Origin: Mesostigma viride
Taxonomy: Eukaryota; Streptophyta; Mesostigmatophyceae; Mesostigmatales; Mesostigmataceae
Assembly (NCBI GenBank): GCA_009746045.1
Contig: RPFO01000294.1
Coordinates: forward strand, 172,001-236,000
Direction: 5' to 3'
DNA length: 64,000 nucleotides
Each line of letters opens with the position of its first letter. Position 1 is the first letter of the stretch. The translations under genes and the position numbers were made by a program. The notes below the pieces were generated by a model. It had not been told where the DNA came from, ran no database searches, and worked only from the letters and a program-made list of their open reading frames with translations. This document shows, in pieces, positions 1 to 13,545 of the stretch.

Positions 1-2580
1 GCGCTCAGATTTGTATCACATATTCAGATTACATTTGTGGGTGTTCCGAGCCTAGACATTCGTCCTCGCCCCATGAGACTAGGTTTTAGTTACCGTACAT
101 ATTGGCCAGGTATCAGAATCCTTTTTCCGCTCGGCTCAGAGGTTCCAGACACATACACTTCGGTCACCAGCAAGTTGTCATCGCTGGGTAAATATTGGTC
201 CGGAACTTTTCAGCCGAGCCACAAAAGGATACCAGCACGTGATTATACCAATTCATTGCCCCGTGTACTTGCTTTCATGTCAGCAAGTTGGCAGCCCTCT
301 TTGCACCTTCGTCACTTTCCAACCTTGAGGAAAGGTGGGCTGGCCGCTATGGCGGCTGCGCCTGAAAGAACTCGGTGCTACAGGCCTACCCGGCCAATGG
401 GGGGTCCTGGAGTAAATCTGGTTGTAAGCCATGTGATGGGGATCTGCGGCTGGCAAGCTGCTTTCAAAGAATTGGTGCATATCTTCAATGCTGGTCTTTA
501 AAGGTGCACCCCCCACTGCCACGAGGCGAACCAGGCTTCATTTTGAAAATCGGGCTCTATTTCAGAAGTCCCACGATGAGACAGGCCGTCTCCAGTATTT
601 GAGTGCCCTGAAAAAAATGCCAGTGTGGCGCTTAGGACAACACTGAGGTGGTAACGAATCATAGGCGGAGTTGGGCGCACCAACGGGCAGCGATTGCTGT
701 GGGTCGGGGCATGCTGGCGGAATGGAGGAGGGATGGCACACCGTGGGTGCCCATGCAGACTCTCAAGTGCAAGCTGGAGGTAGCCTCATGATGCCCTTTG
801 GGGATGAGAAGAGATGCGGGGATGCTGTGGTTGAGCATAAAACCTGTGAGGCCGACCCCGGCAGTGAAGCCCAGTTTTCCCTGTATAAACTGAGTACGCA
901 AAAATGGGCCGCGTGACAAGGGCCAACGGCTGGCACTCTGTACCTGTTGGAGAATTGGAGTTGGTCTGCTGCGATGGCTGAAATGGCTGTAGAGGGGTTT
1001 CCCCCACTCAATAGGCTGTGGGGCCAGACCCAGACAATGTTTCCTTGCGTCCTTGAAATACTTATTCGGTCCTTGAACTAAATACCGAATGGTGTTGTCT
1101 TCATATGGTGGCAGGCATGCGGTGCTTTCCCGACACGTTGTCCGCATGGGCGAAATCGGTTGATTTGGGGGGCTTATATATTGTGCGCATACAGCGGTGG
1201 GAAACCAGCGCAAGGGGTAAGACCTTCTTGAAAGCCGCATGAGACCACCCTGGCTGGGTTGAGTTGCCCCAGAGGAGGCCCGAGGAAATCCTCAAGATGG
1301 GGACCATTGCCCACCCCTATAGTCCGCCAGCTCCAAATGGAGACCCTAGTGGCTGCATGGGTTCCCAAAACAGGGGGTGGCAGCCAGAGCCCATGCTGGC
1401 AGGCCCAGTGGACTTTGTGAGTCGCTGCGCAACGGGTAGCGGCCTGGAGGCCATGTTTGGAGGTGTGAATGAAGGTTAGGAGGTGTGAATTCAATTGAAT
1501 AGGACGTGGCACCAGTTTGTCAGCCATGTAAGTACATTTCGTTACAGGCCCGGTCTCCTTGGCCACAGGCTTACTTCACAGCCCCCAATCGTAGCGTGCG
1601 GCCACAAATGGCCAGCCCACAAATCTCTGATACATGATCTGAAAGTGATGATCAAAGCCTGCCATCTGTGCAATCGGCGGGACTTCCAGCCGGCGGGACT
1701 TTCAACTAGCAGCCATCTTAGCCACCAGTGGCAATCTAACTCATACCAGTGTGCTGAGAAAAAAATAACAAGATTTCAAATCAGAAAAGCACTCGAGCCA
1801 TGTAGCTAGGTTGTGAATAAGTGAAGGGACCAGATTAATTTTTTGCAAAAATAGTAGGGGATGCACAGTGCAAAATTGTAGGGCCTTATCACGAAAAGAG
1901 TCAGCTTGGTTATGGTTGTTAGCATGGTAACGGCTGAGCTAAGAATCGAATGCAAGTGGGTGCCAAAGGACGTACCGTACCTAGAAGCCACGTGTGTAGC
2001 GATACCTCTGCATGATTCCACTAGAACGTATCGGCCAGCAGATGCAGTTGCTGTGGTCGGCAAGGGAACAAACCAATGTTTTCTCCAAAGGGTGAATTGA
2101 ATGGCAGGCACCTTTCCAGCCTGCCAGCTGAGGCCTGATATTCATACATGGTCGACACTACAGACGTACGGTATACACCCCACTTAATGCCAGCTCATGC
2201 AGGCCTCCAGCTGCATGCCGACAGGAGCATCCGCAGATTACATCTTGCCAAGTGATGACTATGGTACACAAGCCACTTAATGCCACCAGCTCATGCAGGC
2301 CTCCAGCTGCCGACAAGAGCATCCGCAGAGTACAGCATACCAAAGGAGGTTTTTCGTGATATCTCTGCTCGTGTGTGCTTGGCATACATGCAAGGGGCTG
2401 ACAAGAGCAACACTCAAGGAGGCTTACAGGTAACGGACGGAAACCAAAGACCCCAGCTCGGGTGGGATGGTGCCCTCAACTTGTTATAGGCCAGGCCACT
2501 GTGCGCAGGAAGCAGTAAGGCATTTAGAATGACAACGCGAGCGGTGACAAGGACTGGGTTGATATCAGGTCTAACAATTC
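1..2580. repeat. Segmental repeat family A, copy 1
   Basis: Base 1 aligns with base 14,093, and the two stretches stay co-linear for about 2.2-2.5 kb with many substitutions and small indels, so this is an old copy. The block ends with a broken LRR exon (2428-2498), as copy 2 ends with an intact one. The longest frames, such as the 193-codon minus frame at 659-1240, are not preserved in copy 2 and resemble no family I know, so I treat the block as non-coding (intronic or intergenic) apart from the LRR exon. The window starts inside the repeat. Confidence 0.75.
2428..2498 (-). pseudogene. LRR exon with 1-nt deletion
   Basis: Same exon type as at 4672-4743: a CACAG acceptor on the high side and a GTAAGC donor on the low side, encoding the ...TIPPELGSL... 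part of a plant-type LRR. The exon is 71 nt instead of 72. One base is missing between the codons for the N-x-L and S-G-T-I parts, which breaks the repeat frame. It would shift the frame of any transcript that includes it, so it is probably dead. Confidence 0.65.
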
Positions 2581-3770
2581 ACAATGCCTCCAACAGTTAC
2601 TACCCATTCATTGCAATTAACCTGAAGCGTTAATCTCTCAGGGAAAAATCTCACAGGGACGACTATAATATGCAGATAAAATTTTAAACACTTTCACGGT
2701 CGATAATCCCCTGTCTTGATTATACAACTCCATGTGCTGGGACGCCAGACCCTCGCATCGCCCGAAGGGCCTCAGTGGCCGCACCAATGCGAGACCATCG
2801 ACACAGCCCACATGCCCCATGTTATGCCACATCTTTAGCGGCAGTGCCACTGAACCCTCGGGCACACTCCGGATCTAATAGCGGAACGCCACGTTGCTGT
2901 TGAGAACTGAATAGCACCACTTCTGTACATTCTGCTTACGCCAAGGGGAAGAATGTTTGATAACGGAGGTGTGGCGCGCCATCATGGTGCCTGATAGCCA
3001 TGATGGATGCCCCAGATTTGGCAAAGGACCTGGATGCCGCTGGAACTCTAGCCCTAGCATGCCCACTAGAGCGCAGCCCACCGATGCCCTGACCTTTATA
3101 CTTGTGCTGCTGGGCCATGCCACCTCGCGGCCACCAGGCGTAGGCATCGTGGACACCGCCCTCAGTTCAGACTCAGGGTAATTACGAGGGTGTGAGGGCA
3201 TTGTTCCCTGCCGGCCTCTTCCCTCGAGTTGCACTCGCCTTTCTCCATGTCCCCGTTTGGCAAAGTGCTACTGTTAGGCACGACCAAAAGCCATCTACCG
3301 TTTTCTAGGATTGCAGAGATGGTGATAATGCAGAAAGAGAAAGGTGATTCTTCTTAAAGTGCTTGAGACAATTCCATCTAAGAAATAATACGGTTGACCT
3401 GGAATAAGCCCTGGTGCCAAGGATGGCGTATGAGACGACAAAGGTAAGGTCATACTGACAGGTGTGGAGGCCAAGTTTCACTGTACTAAGTTTAGACTCA
3501 GGGTAATGATGGGGGGGGAGGGCATTATTCCCTGCCGGCTTCTTCCCTCAAGTTGTACTCCCTGTTGCCCGCGTCCCCGTTTGGCAATGTGCTGATGTTA
3601 GGCACGCCCCCAAACCATGTACTGTTGTACACTACTAAATTGTCGAATGGCGTGCTACTAGGATTTGAGCTGGGGGACCCTCCTGCGCCACAGGCGCGGC
3701 GCGTCTGTCGGCGCTGTGACAAGTGTACTGAGTGGTGCCGGAGACTAGGAGGTCTCTTTTCTTTGCAGCT

Positions 3771-3912
3771 CCCACCCACCCACCCACCCACCCACCCACC
3801 CACCCACCCACCCACCCACCCACCCACCCACCCACCCACCCACCCACCCACCCACCCACCCACCCACCCACCCACCCACCCACCCACCCACCCACCCACC
3901 CACCCACCCACC
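3771..3912. repeat. (CCCA)n microsatellite, about 35 units
   Basis: Pure tetranucleotide CCCA tract directly after a splice-acceptor-like tttgcag. A single ccga interruption separates it from the following CAGC tract. The long PTHP and GGWV frames across it are translations of the repeat, not genes. Confidence 0.98.
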
Positions 3913-3915
3913 GAC

Positions 3916-4162
<247 letters not shown>

Positions 4163-4671
4163 CCCTCGCTGCGGCAGGGAAAGTTCAAGGTTGTATTATG
4201 GGACAAATGCTGGGCCCCAGCATGGTGACAAAGCCAAGTTGATGATGACTTGTATGATGAGTTTGATGGTGTGGCTAAGGCTCCACTATAAAGCCTAACC
4301 AGCAAATATTGTAATAAAACTGTTTCTCATGGTAGGGTTTGGTACTCCAACGGCCCACGGCTAATAACCCACAGCATTTCCCATGGTACGCCACAAAGCA
4401 GTTCAAGCCTTTTAGGTTACATTGCAACATATGATGTCAGCACAGCTCAACAATGGCTGCCTGGTGGTGCGAGACATGCGTTGGGTCGCTCAACAAGTTA
4501 CTCAACTAACATGCAAGAGTGCCACGCAGTACGCCATGTCCTTTGCCTCATCCACTGTGGGTCACCCATGCAGCACGAGAGTGTATCACAAGGCTTCTCA
4601 CGATATCTGTGCTCGCGTGTGCATGGGGCAGATGCACGGGGGAGACAAGAGGAATGCTCATGGAGGCTTAC

Positions 4672-4743
4672 AAGTCTTCCGCGGAATTTAAAGACCCCAG
4701 CTCTGGAGGGATGGTGCCGCTCAGCTGGTTACTGCGCAGATCA
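4672..4743 (-). CDS. Single LRR exon (24 residues)
   Basis: A 72-nt block bounded by an acceptor ending CCCACAG on its 5' side and a GTAAGC donor on its 3' side. It starts with one base that completes a codon and ends with two bases of the next (phase 2 on both sides), so it can be added or skipped without changing frame. The encoded repeat core is LRSNQLSGTIPPELGSL, the plant-type LxxNxLSGxIPxxLGxL motif. One repeat per 72-nt exon is known from plant LRR receptor kinases and brown-algal LRR genes. No kinase, GTPase or NB-ARC domain is visible nearby, so the parent gene type is unknown. Confidence 0.7.
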
Positions 4744-4879
4744 CTGTGGGCAGATACCAAGGCATAGATTGACGACGCGAGCGGTAAGAAGCAATGGGTG
4801 ACATCAGTTCTAACCATTTACATTCTCGTGGAACTCCAGGGTAACCAGACTCTTTATTAAAACAATGAGTGGAGCACAT

Positions 4880-5403
4880 ACAAAAGGCAGGCCACATCCT
4901 GGCAGCCGATGCTCATGGGAACACTTATTGCTTGTCAACAGGGTAGCCTTACCCCTTACAAAAACGCAGGGAGGGTGTGCGGGAAAAGAAAAGAGGCCGA
5001 CCTTAGCTAGGTGGGTTTGCTTTTGTCTTTCTGCGTGTCACGCGGCCTTGGCCCGGACGGCATTTTTTCGCCACCCAAACTTTGCGTCTGAACAAATGAC
5101 GCAAATTGGCGTTCTGATTGCCGGCAACTTACGCAATGCTGCCGGGACTTTTGGTAACATATTTGCGTGAGAGAAAGAATCTAGTTAATCGCCACGTCAT
5201 TAACAAAGAAACCTAGACCGTGGCAGGTTTATATCTCAACGTAGCTCCTGCCACCTGGCCAGGAAACTGGCCAAATTTTTTGCCACGACTGATCCGGATC
5301 AGGCCGCACCGGCCTCAAAAGGTATGTCACGTGAACCCAATAACCTAGCTATAGCGGCTACCCTTCCATCTCACTACAAAGAAACTATGTTCAGAGAACC
5401 ACG
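4880..5403. repeat. Dispersed repeat family C, copy 1
   Basis: About 500 bp lying between the two B copies. It matches 42,250-42,690 closely and 44,866-45,075 and 50,272-50,620 in part. Shared landmarks are the gaggccgacctt start, the tgaacaaatgacgcaa core, ccattaacaaagaaacctag and a ctataacctagctata end. The copy at 42.3 kb sits directly upstream of a DIRS-like gag frame, so C may be that element's terminal region. This is inference. Confidence 0.7.
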
Positions 5404-6590
5404 AATGCCTCCAACAGTTACTACCCACCTATTGTAACTACCCTGAAGCGTTAATCTCTCAGGGAAAAATCTCACAGGGACGACTAGAATATGCAGATAA
5501 AATTTTAAACACTTTCACGGTCGATAATCCCCTGTCTTGATTATACAACTCCATGTGCTGGGACGCCAGACCCTCGCATCGCCCGAAGGGCCTCAGTGGC
5601 CGCACCAATGCGAGACCATCGACACAGCCCACATGCCCCATGTCATGCCACATCTTAAGCGGCAGTGCCACTGAACCCTCGGGCACACTTCGGATCTAAT
5701 AGCGGAGTGCCACGTTGCTGTTGAGAACTGAACTGCACCACATCGGTCCATTCTGTTCACGCCAAGCGGAAGAGCGGTTTGTGGCGGAGGTGTGGCGCGC
5801 CATCATGGTGCCTGATAGCCATGATGGATGCCCCAGATTTGCCAAAGGACCTGGATGCCGCTGGAACTCTAGCCCTAGCATGCCCACTAGAGCGCAGCCC
5901 ACCGATGCCCTGACCTTTATACTTGTGCTGCTGGGCCATGCCACCTCGCGGCCACCAGGCGTAGGCATCGTGGACACCGCCCTCAGTTCAGACTCAGGGT
6001 AATTACGAGGGTGTGAGGGCATTGTTCCCTGCCGGCCTCTTCCCTCGAGTTGCACTCGCCTTTCTCCATGTCCCCGTTTGGCAAAGTGCTACTGTTAGGC
6101 ACGACCAAAAGCCATCTACCGTTTTCTAGGATTGCAGAGATGGTGATAATGCAGAAAGAGAAAGGTGATTCTTCTTAAAGTGCTTGAGACAATTCCATCT
6201 AAGAAATAATACGGTTGACCTGGAATAAGCCCTGGTGCCAAGGATGGCGTATGAGACGACAAAGGTAAGGTCATACTGACAGGTGTGGAGGCCAAGTTTC
6301 ACTGTACTAAGTTTAGACTCAGGGTAATGATGGGGGGGAGGGCATTATTCCCTGCCGGCTTCTTCCCTCAAGTTGTACTCCCTGTTGCCCGCGTCCCCGT
6401 TTGGCAATGTGCTGATGTTAGGCACGCCCCCAAACCATGTACTGTTGTACACTACTAAATTGTCGAATGGCGTGCTACTAGGATTTGAGCTGGGGGACCC
6501 TCCTGCGCCACAGGCGCGGCGCGTCTGTCGGCGCTGTGACAAGTGTACTGAGTGGTGCCGGAGACTAGGAGGTCTCTTTTCTTTGCAGCT

Positions 6591-6988
<398 letters not shown>

Positions 6989-7498
6989 ACCCTCGCTGCG
7001 GCAGGGAAAGTTCAAGGTTGTATTATGGGACAAATGCTGGGCCCCAGCATGGTGACAAAGCCAAGTTGATGATGACTTGTATGATGAGTTTGATGGTGTG
7101 GCTAAGGCTCCACTATAAAGCCTAACCAGCAAATATTGTAATAAAACTGTTTCTCATGGTAGGGTTTGGTACTCCAACGGCCCACGGCTAATAACCCACA
7201 GCATTTCCCATGGTACGCCACAAAGCAGTTCAAGCCTTTTAGGTTACATTGCAACATATGATGTCAGCACAGCTCAACAATGGCTGCCTGGTGGTGCGAG
7301 ACATGCGTTGGGTCGCTCAACAAGTTACTCAACTAACATGCAAGAGTGCCACGCAGTACGCCATGTCCTTTGCCTCATCCACTGTGGGTCACCCATGCAG
7401 CACGAGAGTGTATCACAAGGCTTCTCACGATATCTGTGCTCGCGTGTGCATGGGGCAGATGCACGGGGGAGACAAGAGGAATGCTCATGGAGGCTTAC

Positions 7499-7570
7499 AA
7501 GTCTTCCGCGGAATTTAAAGACCCCAGCTCTGGAGGGATGGTGCCGCTCAGCTGGTTACTGCGCAGATCA
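7499..7570 (-). CDS. Single LRR exon, duplicate of 4672-4743
   Basis: Identical in layout and repeat core to the exon in B copy 1 (CCCACAG acceptor, GTAAGC donor, 72 nt, phase 2/2). It arrived through the B duplication, so it adds a second identical repeat unit if both are transcribed together. Confidence 0.7.
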
Positions 7571-7734
7571 CTGTGGGCAGATACCAAGGCATAGATTGAC
7601 GACGCGAGTGGCAACAAGGAGAGGGCTAATTTGACATCTGTGGCATCATTCAATACGGTGTCACGATATCTGTGCTCGCGTGTGCTCGGCGTGGATGCAT
7701 GAGGCTGACAAGAGCAACACGAGAGGAGGCTTAC

Positions 7735-7806
7735 ATGTTTGTGACGGAGACCAAAGACCCCAGCTCGTGCGGCATGGTGCCGCTGAGCTGGTTAGAATCC
7801 AGGTAC
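7735..7806 (-). CDS. Single LRR exon
   Basis: 72 nt, acceptor TCCACAG, donor GTAAGC, phase 2/2. Core LDSNQLSGTMPHELGSL. The M and H replace I and P of the commonest version, at positions that are usually tolerant or solvent-exposed in LRRs. Confidence 0.7.
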
Positions 7807-8373
7807 CTGTGGACAGGCAGCAGCAAGGTATTCATTATTCAATGTGACAGCGCGAGTGGCATCAACGGAATGGGTCAACATCATGCAACTAAATCCAACA
7901 GCGGACAACACCTGCAACAGTTAGTACCCACTTATCGCAATTACCCTCAATGTTGAACACTTATGTCCCGCAAGGCAAACGAGAAGGATCCTCGATGTGG
8001 GCCGCAATGTTTATGTCCCAAGTTAACGCAGTGGCCATGCCTTGCGTCCGCTGCTAGACAAGCAAATATTTGCGTTGATGACTTTCGGTCTTACAGCACC
8101 CGGCATATGCTGGTGAATATGACACAGTGGTCGCGCCGTGCCGAATCGCAGCGCTCAAACCCCTGGTGTAACGAGACATGCGTTGGGTCGCTCAACAAGT
8201 TACTCAAATCACATGCAAGGGTGCCACGCAGTACGCCATGTCCTTTGCCTCAGGCACTGTGGGTCACCCATGCAGCGCGAGAGTGTACCACAAGGCTTCT
8301 CACGATATCTGTGCTCGCGTGCGCTTGGCGTGGATGCACGGGGGAGAAAAGAGGAATGCTCAAGGAGGCTTAC

Positions 8374-8445
8374 AAGTAACGGACGGAGACCAAAGACCCC
8401 AGCTCGGGTGGGATGTTGCCGCTAAGCCGGTTAGAACTGAGGTAC
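8374..8445 (-). CDS. Single LRR exon
   Basis: 72 nt, acceptor TCCACAG, donor GTAAGC, phase 2/2. Core LSSNRLSGNIPPELGSL. It lies 639 bp from the exon at 7735 and 648 bp from the one at 9022, one per tandem unit. Confidence 0.7.
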
Positions 8446-9021
8446 CTGTGGACAGGCAGCAGCAAGGCATTCATTATTCAATGTGACAGCGCGAGTGGCA
8501 TCAACGGAATGGGTCAACATCATGCAACTCAATCCAACAGCGGACAACACCTGCAACAGTAAGTACCCACTTATCGCCATTACCCTCAATGTTGAACACT
8601 TACGTCCCACAAGGCAAACGAGAAGGATCCTCGATGTGGGCCGCAATGTTTATGTCCGGATTTAACGCAGTGGCCTTTGCTTTGCGTCCGCTGCTAGACA
8701 AGCAAATATTTGCGTTGATGAATTTCGGTCTTACAGCACCCGGCATATGCTGGTGAATATGACACGGTGGTCGCGCTGTGCCGAATTGCAGCTGAACAGC
8801 AGCTCCCTGGTGTAACGAGACATGCGTTAGCTTGCTCAACAAGTTACTCAACTGACATGCAAGAGTGCCACGCAGTACACCATGTCCTTTGCCTCATCCA
8901 CTGTGGGTCACCCATGCAGCACGAGAGTGTATCACAAGGCTTCTCACGATATCTGTGCTCGCGTGTGCTTGCTTGGCGTGGATGCATGGGGCTGACAAGA
9001 GCAACACGAGATGAGGCTTAC

Positions 9022-9093
9022 AAGGATAGGTCGGAGACCAAAGACCCCAGCTCGTATGGGATGGTGCCGCTGAGCTGGTTAGAACTCAGGTAC
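9022..9093 (-). CDS. Single LRR exon
   Basis: 72 nt, acceptor TCCACAG, donor GTAAGC, phase 2/2. Core LSSNQLSGTIPYELGSL. The last residues (SDLSL) differ from neighbouring units, so the variable part of the repeat differs between tandem copies. Confidence 0.7.
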
Positions 9094-9665
9094 CTGTGGA
9101 CAGGCAGCAGCAAGGCATTCATTATTCAATGTGACAGCGCGAGTGGCATCAACGGAATGGGTCAACATCATGCAACTCAATCCAACAGAAGACAACACCT
9201 GCAACAGTAAGTAGTAAGTACCCACTTACCGCCATTATCCTGAATGTTGAACACTTACATCGCACAAGGCAAACGAGAAGGATCCTCGATGTGGGCCGCA
9301 ATGTTTATGTCCCGATTTTGGCCTTTGCTTTGCGTCTGCTGCTAGACAAGCAAATATTTGCGTTGATGAATTTCGGTCTTACAGCACCCAGCATATGCTG
9401 GTGAATATGACAAGGTGGTCGCGCTGTGCCGAATTGCAGCTGAACAGCAGCTCCCTGGTGTAACGAGACATGCGTTAGCTTGCTCAACAAGTTACTCAAC
9501 TGGCATGCAAGAGTGCTACGCAGTACGCCATGTCCTTTGCCTCAGCCGCTGTGGGTCACCCATGCAGCACGAGAGTGTACCACAAGGCTTCTCACGATAT
9601 CTGTGCTCGCGTGTGCTTGGCGTGGATGCAAGGGACTGACAAGAGGAATGCTAAAGGAGGCTTAC

Positions 9666-9694
9666 AAGTATTGGACGAAACCCAAAGACCACAG
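9666..9694 (-). pseudogene. LRR exon truncated at the X1 boundary
   Basis: Only the 3' part of the exon is present, next to its GTAAGC donor. Homology stops at about 9694, where block X begins (cgtgccagagg). The 5' part and the acceptor are gone. The same X start at 27,272 is preceded by unrelated sequence, so the break belongs to the X boundary. Confidence 0.6.
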
Positions 9695-11494
9695 ACCGTG
9701 CCAGAGGGGAATCGAGGAGCAACGAGAAAGGGTATAGCTTCGTCATGGGGAATGGCCAAGCATCTTGAAGCACGAACCATGGGCGCCCACCTTGGACGTG
9801 GAAGTGACCACTGAGGTCGTCGCTTGGTGCGTGGGATAAAGATTGCTGTACTTGTGACCTTGGCTCATCACACGCAGCGGAAAGACCAGGAGTTTACAAG
9901 CTCGCTCGGCCCCGCGACCCCTGACACCTACCGGGCGTGTCCGGTACTAAACCCACCTATAATGAGATACAATAGTTTTAACCGATTCCTACTGGTTCCA
10001 GAGCCCGCCAGGGCTTGCCACAAGAATCGCTTTCGTCACAAAATATGGTCACTGACAAGTGGCGACCATCAGACTACTAGCATGTGATGCCGGACTTTGA
10101 GTCAGTGATGTCGTACATTCCGCAATAAAGCCTAACAACTGGTGGCGCGGCGCCAGACCAAGGGCAGCCGGCCCACAGGTTTCCCTATTGAATTAACTTG
10201 GTGGCAAGGTGGTGAGTGTGACCTGTCGCATCGCCAAAATGCGGCGAGTGTGCCTGCGCAAGCATATGCATACGAACCCTGGCAAGGGCCACCTTTTCAT
10301 GCACGGCTGGGCGAGGTCGTTGAATCGCCCCCTCTCGGAGGGCGATCACCGTCGTGAGCACAGCTTAGTGCAGATCCGGCCGGACTGGGCGCGCTGAGAA
10401 GACAAGTTAGGTGCCTGCCACAGTGCTTGGCGAGACACCCAACTACGCTCGGGGATAGCCGTTGCGGATTCGTTTTAAAAATTCAAGCCTCAGCAGCTTC
10501 CTACTGGAACCCGGGGGGCAGCATCTCCAGGTACAAGGCTCCGCCAGCTTGCTTGCTGAGACGCTATGACAGTGGTAGCAATTGCTAGCTTGTTACAGCT
10601 CCGAAAGGAACTACCCTGCCGAATGCTGTGCCGGTTTTCGTGAAAGAACCTTTCTAAACGGCAAACTACATCTGGCTATATTCCCGATTGCCAAGCACAG
10701 CCATTGACAACTGTCATTCAATTCCCGTGTAACGCCAGACTTGCGCCACAATGCCCTATGAATCACAAATAGCTTTGACTTGAACTACTCCCACTCCCAG
10801 TTCCAGAGCCCGCTAGGGCTTGCCCACAAAATAATTGCTTTTGTCACAAAATATGGTCACTGACAAGTGGCGACCATCAGACTACTAGCATGTGACGCCG
10901 GACTTTGAGCAATGTCATACATGCCATACTATAGCCTACACCTGATGGCAGCCCAGCCCCTGACCAAGGGCAGCCGGCCCACAGGTTCTCCTATTGAATT
11001 TATGCCTTTTATAACGCCTGCCATCCGGCAGGACTTATAGCCGACGGCTTCCCAGCTGCATGTGGCAGTCTACCTTTTACCACTAAACCATTTCTAAAGA
11101 ATCCGCCTTCTTTGCAACAAGACATCTGAAATTGCCGAAAAAACATTTTGGAACCCCAACCGAAAGTACCCGACCGGGAGATGGAGGGTAGGACTACGCA
11201 TGGTACGCCACAAAGCGATTTCACAGCCTAGGTCACATTGCGACAAAAAATAGTAGCACAGTTTGCCAATGGCTGCCTGGCGGTGCGAGACATCATGCGT
11301 TGGGTCGCTCAACAACTTACTCAACTGACATGCAAGGGTGCCACGCAGTACGCCATGTCCTGTGCCTCAGGCACTGTGGGTCACCCATGCAGCGCGAGAG
11401 TGTACCACAAGGCTTCTCACGATATCTGTGCTCGCGTGTGCTTGGCGTGGATGCATTGGGCTGACATTCTCGAGCAATCCTCAAGGAGGCTTAC

Positions 11495-11566
11495 ATGTAT
11501 TGCATGGAGACCAAAGACCCTAGCTCGGGTGGGATGGTGCCGCTCAGCTTGTTGCCATCCAGAAGA
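11495..11566 (-). CDS. Single LRR exon inside block X1
   Basis: 72 nt, acceptor TCCACAG, donor GTAAGC, phase 2/2. Core LDGNKLSGTIPPELGSL. It sits in a diverged 647-bp-type unit (11,288-11,700), so the tandem unit had already spread before X was duplicated. Confidence 0.7.
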
Positions 11567-12021
11567 CTGTGGACAGGAAAAGGCAAGGCATTCAATGTGA
11601 CAGCGCGAGTGGCAACAAGGAAGGGATTAACATCAACTTGATCCGACAACAGGCAGTACCTGCAACAGTTAGTACGCAATATCGGCGTTAGTTAGTTATA
11701 TAATGGTTAAGATTTACATCCCGCAAGAAAAACGATCATCGTGCAAATGAACTGTGTAACCCATTCGTAACCCGCCCGAATATTTATGTCCCGATCTGCG
11801 AAGTACTCCTTTCCCTGGCGTTTACCCCAGGAGCAGAAATTATTTGCGTGGATGGACTTACGGCATCAGGCGCACGGCGGAGTCCCCCAGCGTGGTTGCG
11901 CCGTGCCAGATGCAAGGGCCAAAGTACCGCGCTGGCGGCTGGAATAATTTATTGGTTGTCCACTCTAGGGTAGGCATTTGGCGCAGTCAATCATGTTCCT
12001 GACGGTTCGTCGTAATTATCG

Positions 12022-12345
<324 letters not shown>

Positions 12346-13545
12346 ACATATTTGATTGATGCGCTTATAGCATGAGCGAGCCAAGGCATGACATGTGTTG
12401 TTACAAGCAGGCAGGAGTAGCAGCGGATATGCTTTGCTGTATTCCTGGGAAATGCGCACACAGTTTGGCGCACGTTGCCAGGTTTGACAGGCCTAGGGAC
12501 TTTGCTTGCGTCATCAGCACATTTGGACATAGCTAAAAAGGAACGAGCCTCGGCCCTGCAGGTCGTTGTTCGTTAAGTTCTTCACTTGCCACGCTCATGG
12601 TTGTCTTCGTTTGATGAACCAGCCGAACAGCCCGGGTGCACCACCATGATGGTCGCAGTTGAGAAGCTGGGATTGGCGCCTGGAATCAAGGCGATTGGGT
12701 TTCACTGCGAGACCGCGGTCCACCTGTGGTGGTTACCCGTGTCAAGGGTAAATTTTACCCTGTGTGCCCAACTGACCTTTTGCGTCTTTCTTACTTGGCC
12801 ATCACGTCGCAAAAGGAGATATTAGGGTTGCGACATCGATAATCGCACCCGCCTGCTATATTTCTGACCAATGAAAAAACAGCCGAGCTCATCTCTGGGG
12901 TGGACCCGGCCGCCTTGGGACCAGGGGGGATATTTGAGTCTACTCCCTGGTACTCGGGAGTATCTTGGATATACTAGAATATATCTATAGTAGCTTTAGA
13001 TATTTTTTTCCTGGCCAGGGACCCTGTCAAAATTTGAAGGGGAAACCAGCCGGGTGTCAATATCTGACAGGGCCCCGTCACCAACCAGGTGATGGGGCTT
13101 TTTTGCTTTTGGAGCACCCTGGCGGAGCCTATTTCCACCCTGGTTATATCAGGCCTAGTAGCCAGCCAATCGGGGGGTGACACGTGGCAGTCTGCCGGGT
13201 ATGGGGGACCAGGGGGGGGGGGAGAAAATATCCCCACCCCCTGGCTAATAACCAGGGCGGGGTGTGGGTTTCTCAGGGTCTGAGCCGGGGTTTTGGCTGG
13301 GTCTCCCTCAGGTAGTGAGAAAGCCTTTTCAGGGGTTAAATATTAGTATTTTGGCACCCTGCCAGGTGGTTTTGGGACCCTGAAAGGGGGTTGGCTTGCG
13401 ATAATGTTGTCTGCCCACGCGTGCTGGGGAGGATGACTTGAGAGGAGCATCAGATTTGCATTCCTATTAGCAGGCTCAGCCTCCCTACTTGGCTGCCAAT
13501 ATATATATCAAGTAACGTGCTAACTTACACGTTAACGCGGTCTTC

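Larger units (their letters stand above)
7610..9694. repeat. Tandem array of ~647 bp units carrying LRR exons
   Basis: The gagacatgcgtt motif recurs at 8171, 8817 and 9466, so unit lengths are 646 and 649 bp. A shorter unit precedes them and a cut-off one follows. Each unit holds a conserved cgcagtacgccatgtcc stretch, a cacaaggcttctcacgat stretch, then the 72-nt LRR exon and a caacacctgcaacagt stretch. Related single units occur at 11,288-11,700, 19,478-19,860, 28,864-29,276 and, without the exon, 20,430-20,560 and 31,740-31,866. The long plus frames across the units are shadows. Confidence 0.85.

Noticed and set aside
659-1240. 193-codon minus ORF in family A
   Set aside because: Not maintained in copy 2 (14,093-16,280), with no recognisable domain.
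2875-3234. Possible degenerate LRR (LEFQRHPGPLPNLG) in family B minus frame, also in copies 2 and 3
   Set aside because: It only loosely resembles the LRR pattern, lacks the 72-nt exon boundaries and splice signals of the real exons, and other frames are equally conserved.
7610-9694. CRISPR-like or short direct-repeat array
   Set aside because: Units are ~647 bp with exon-intron structure, in a eukaryotic context. There are no short spaced repeats.
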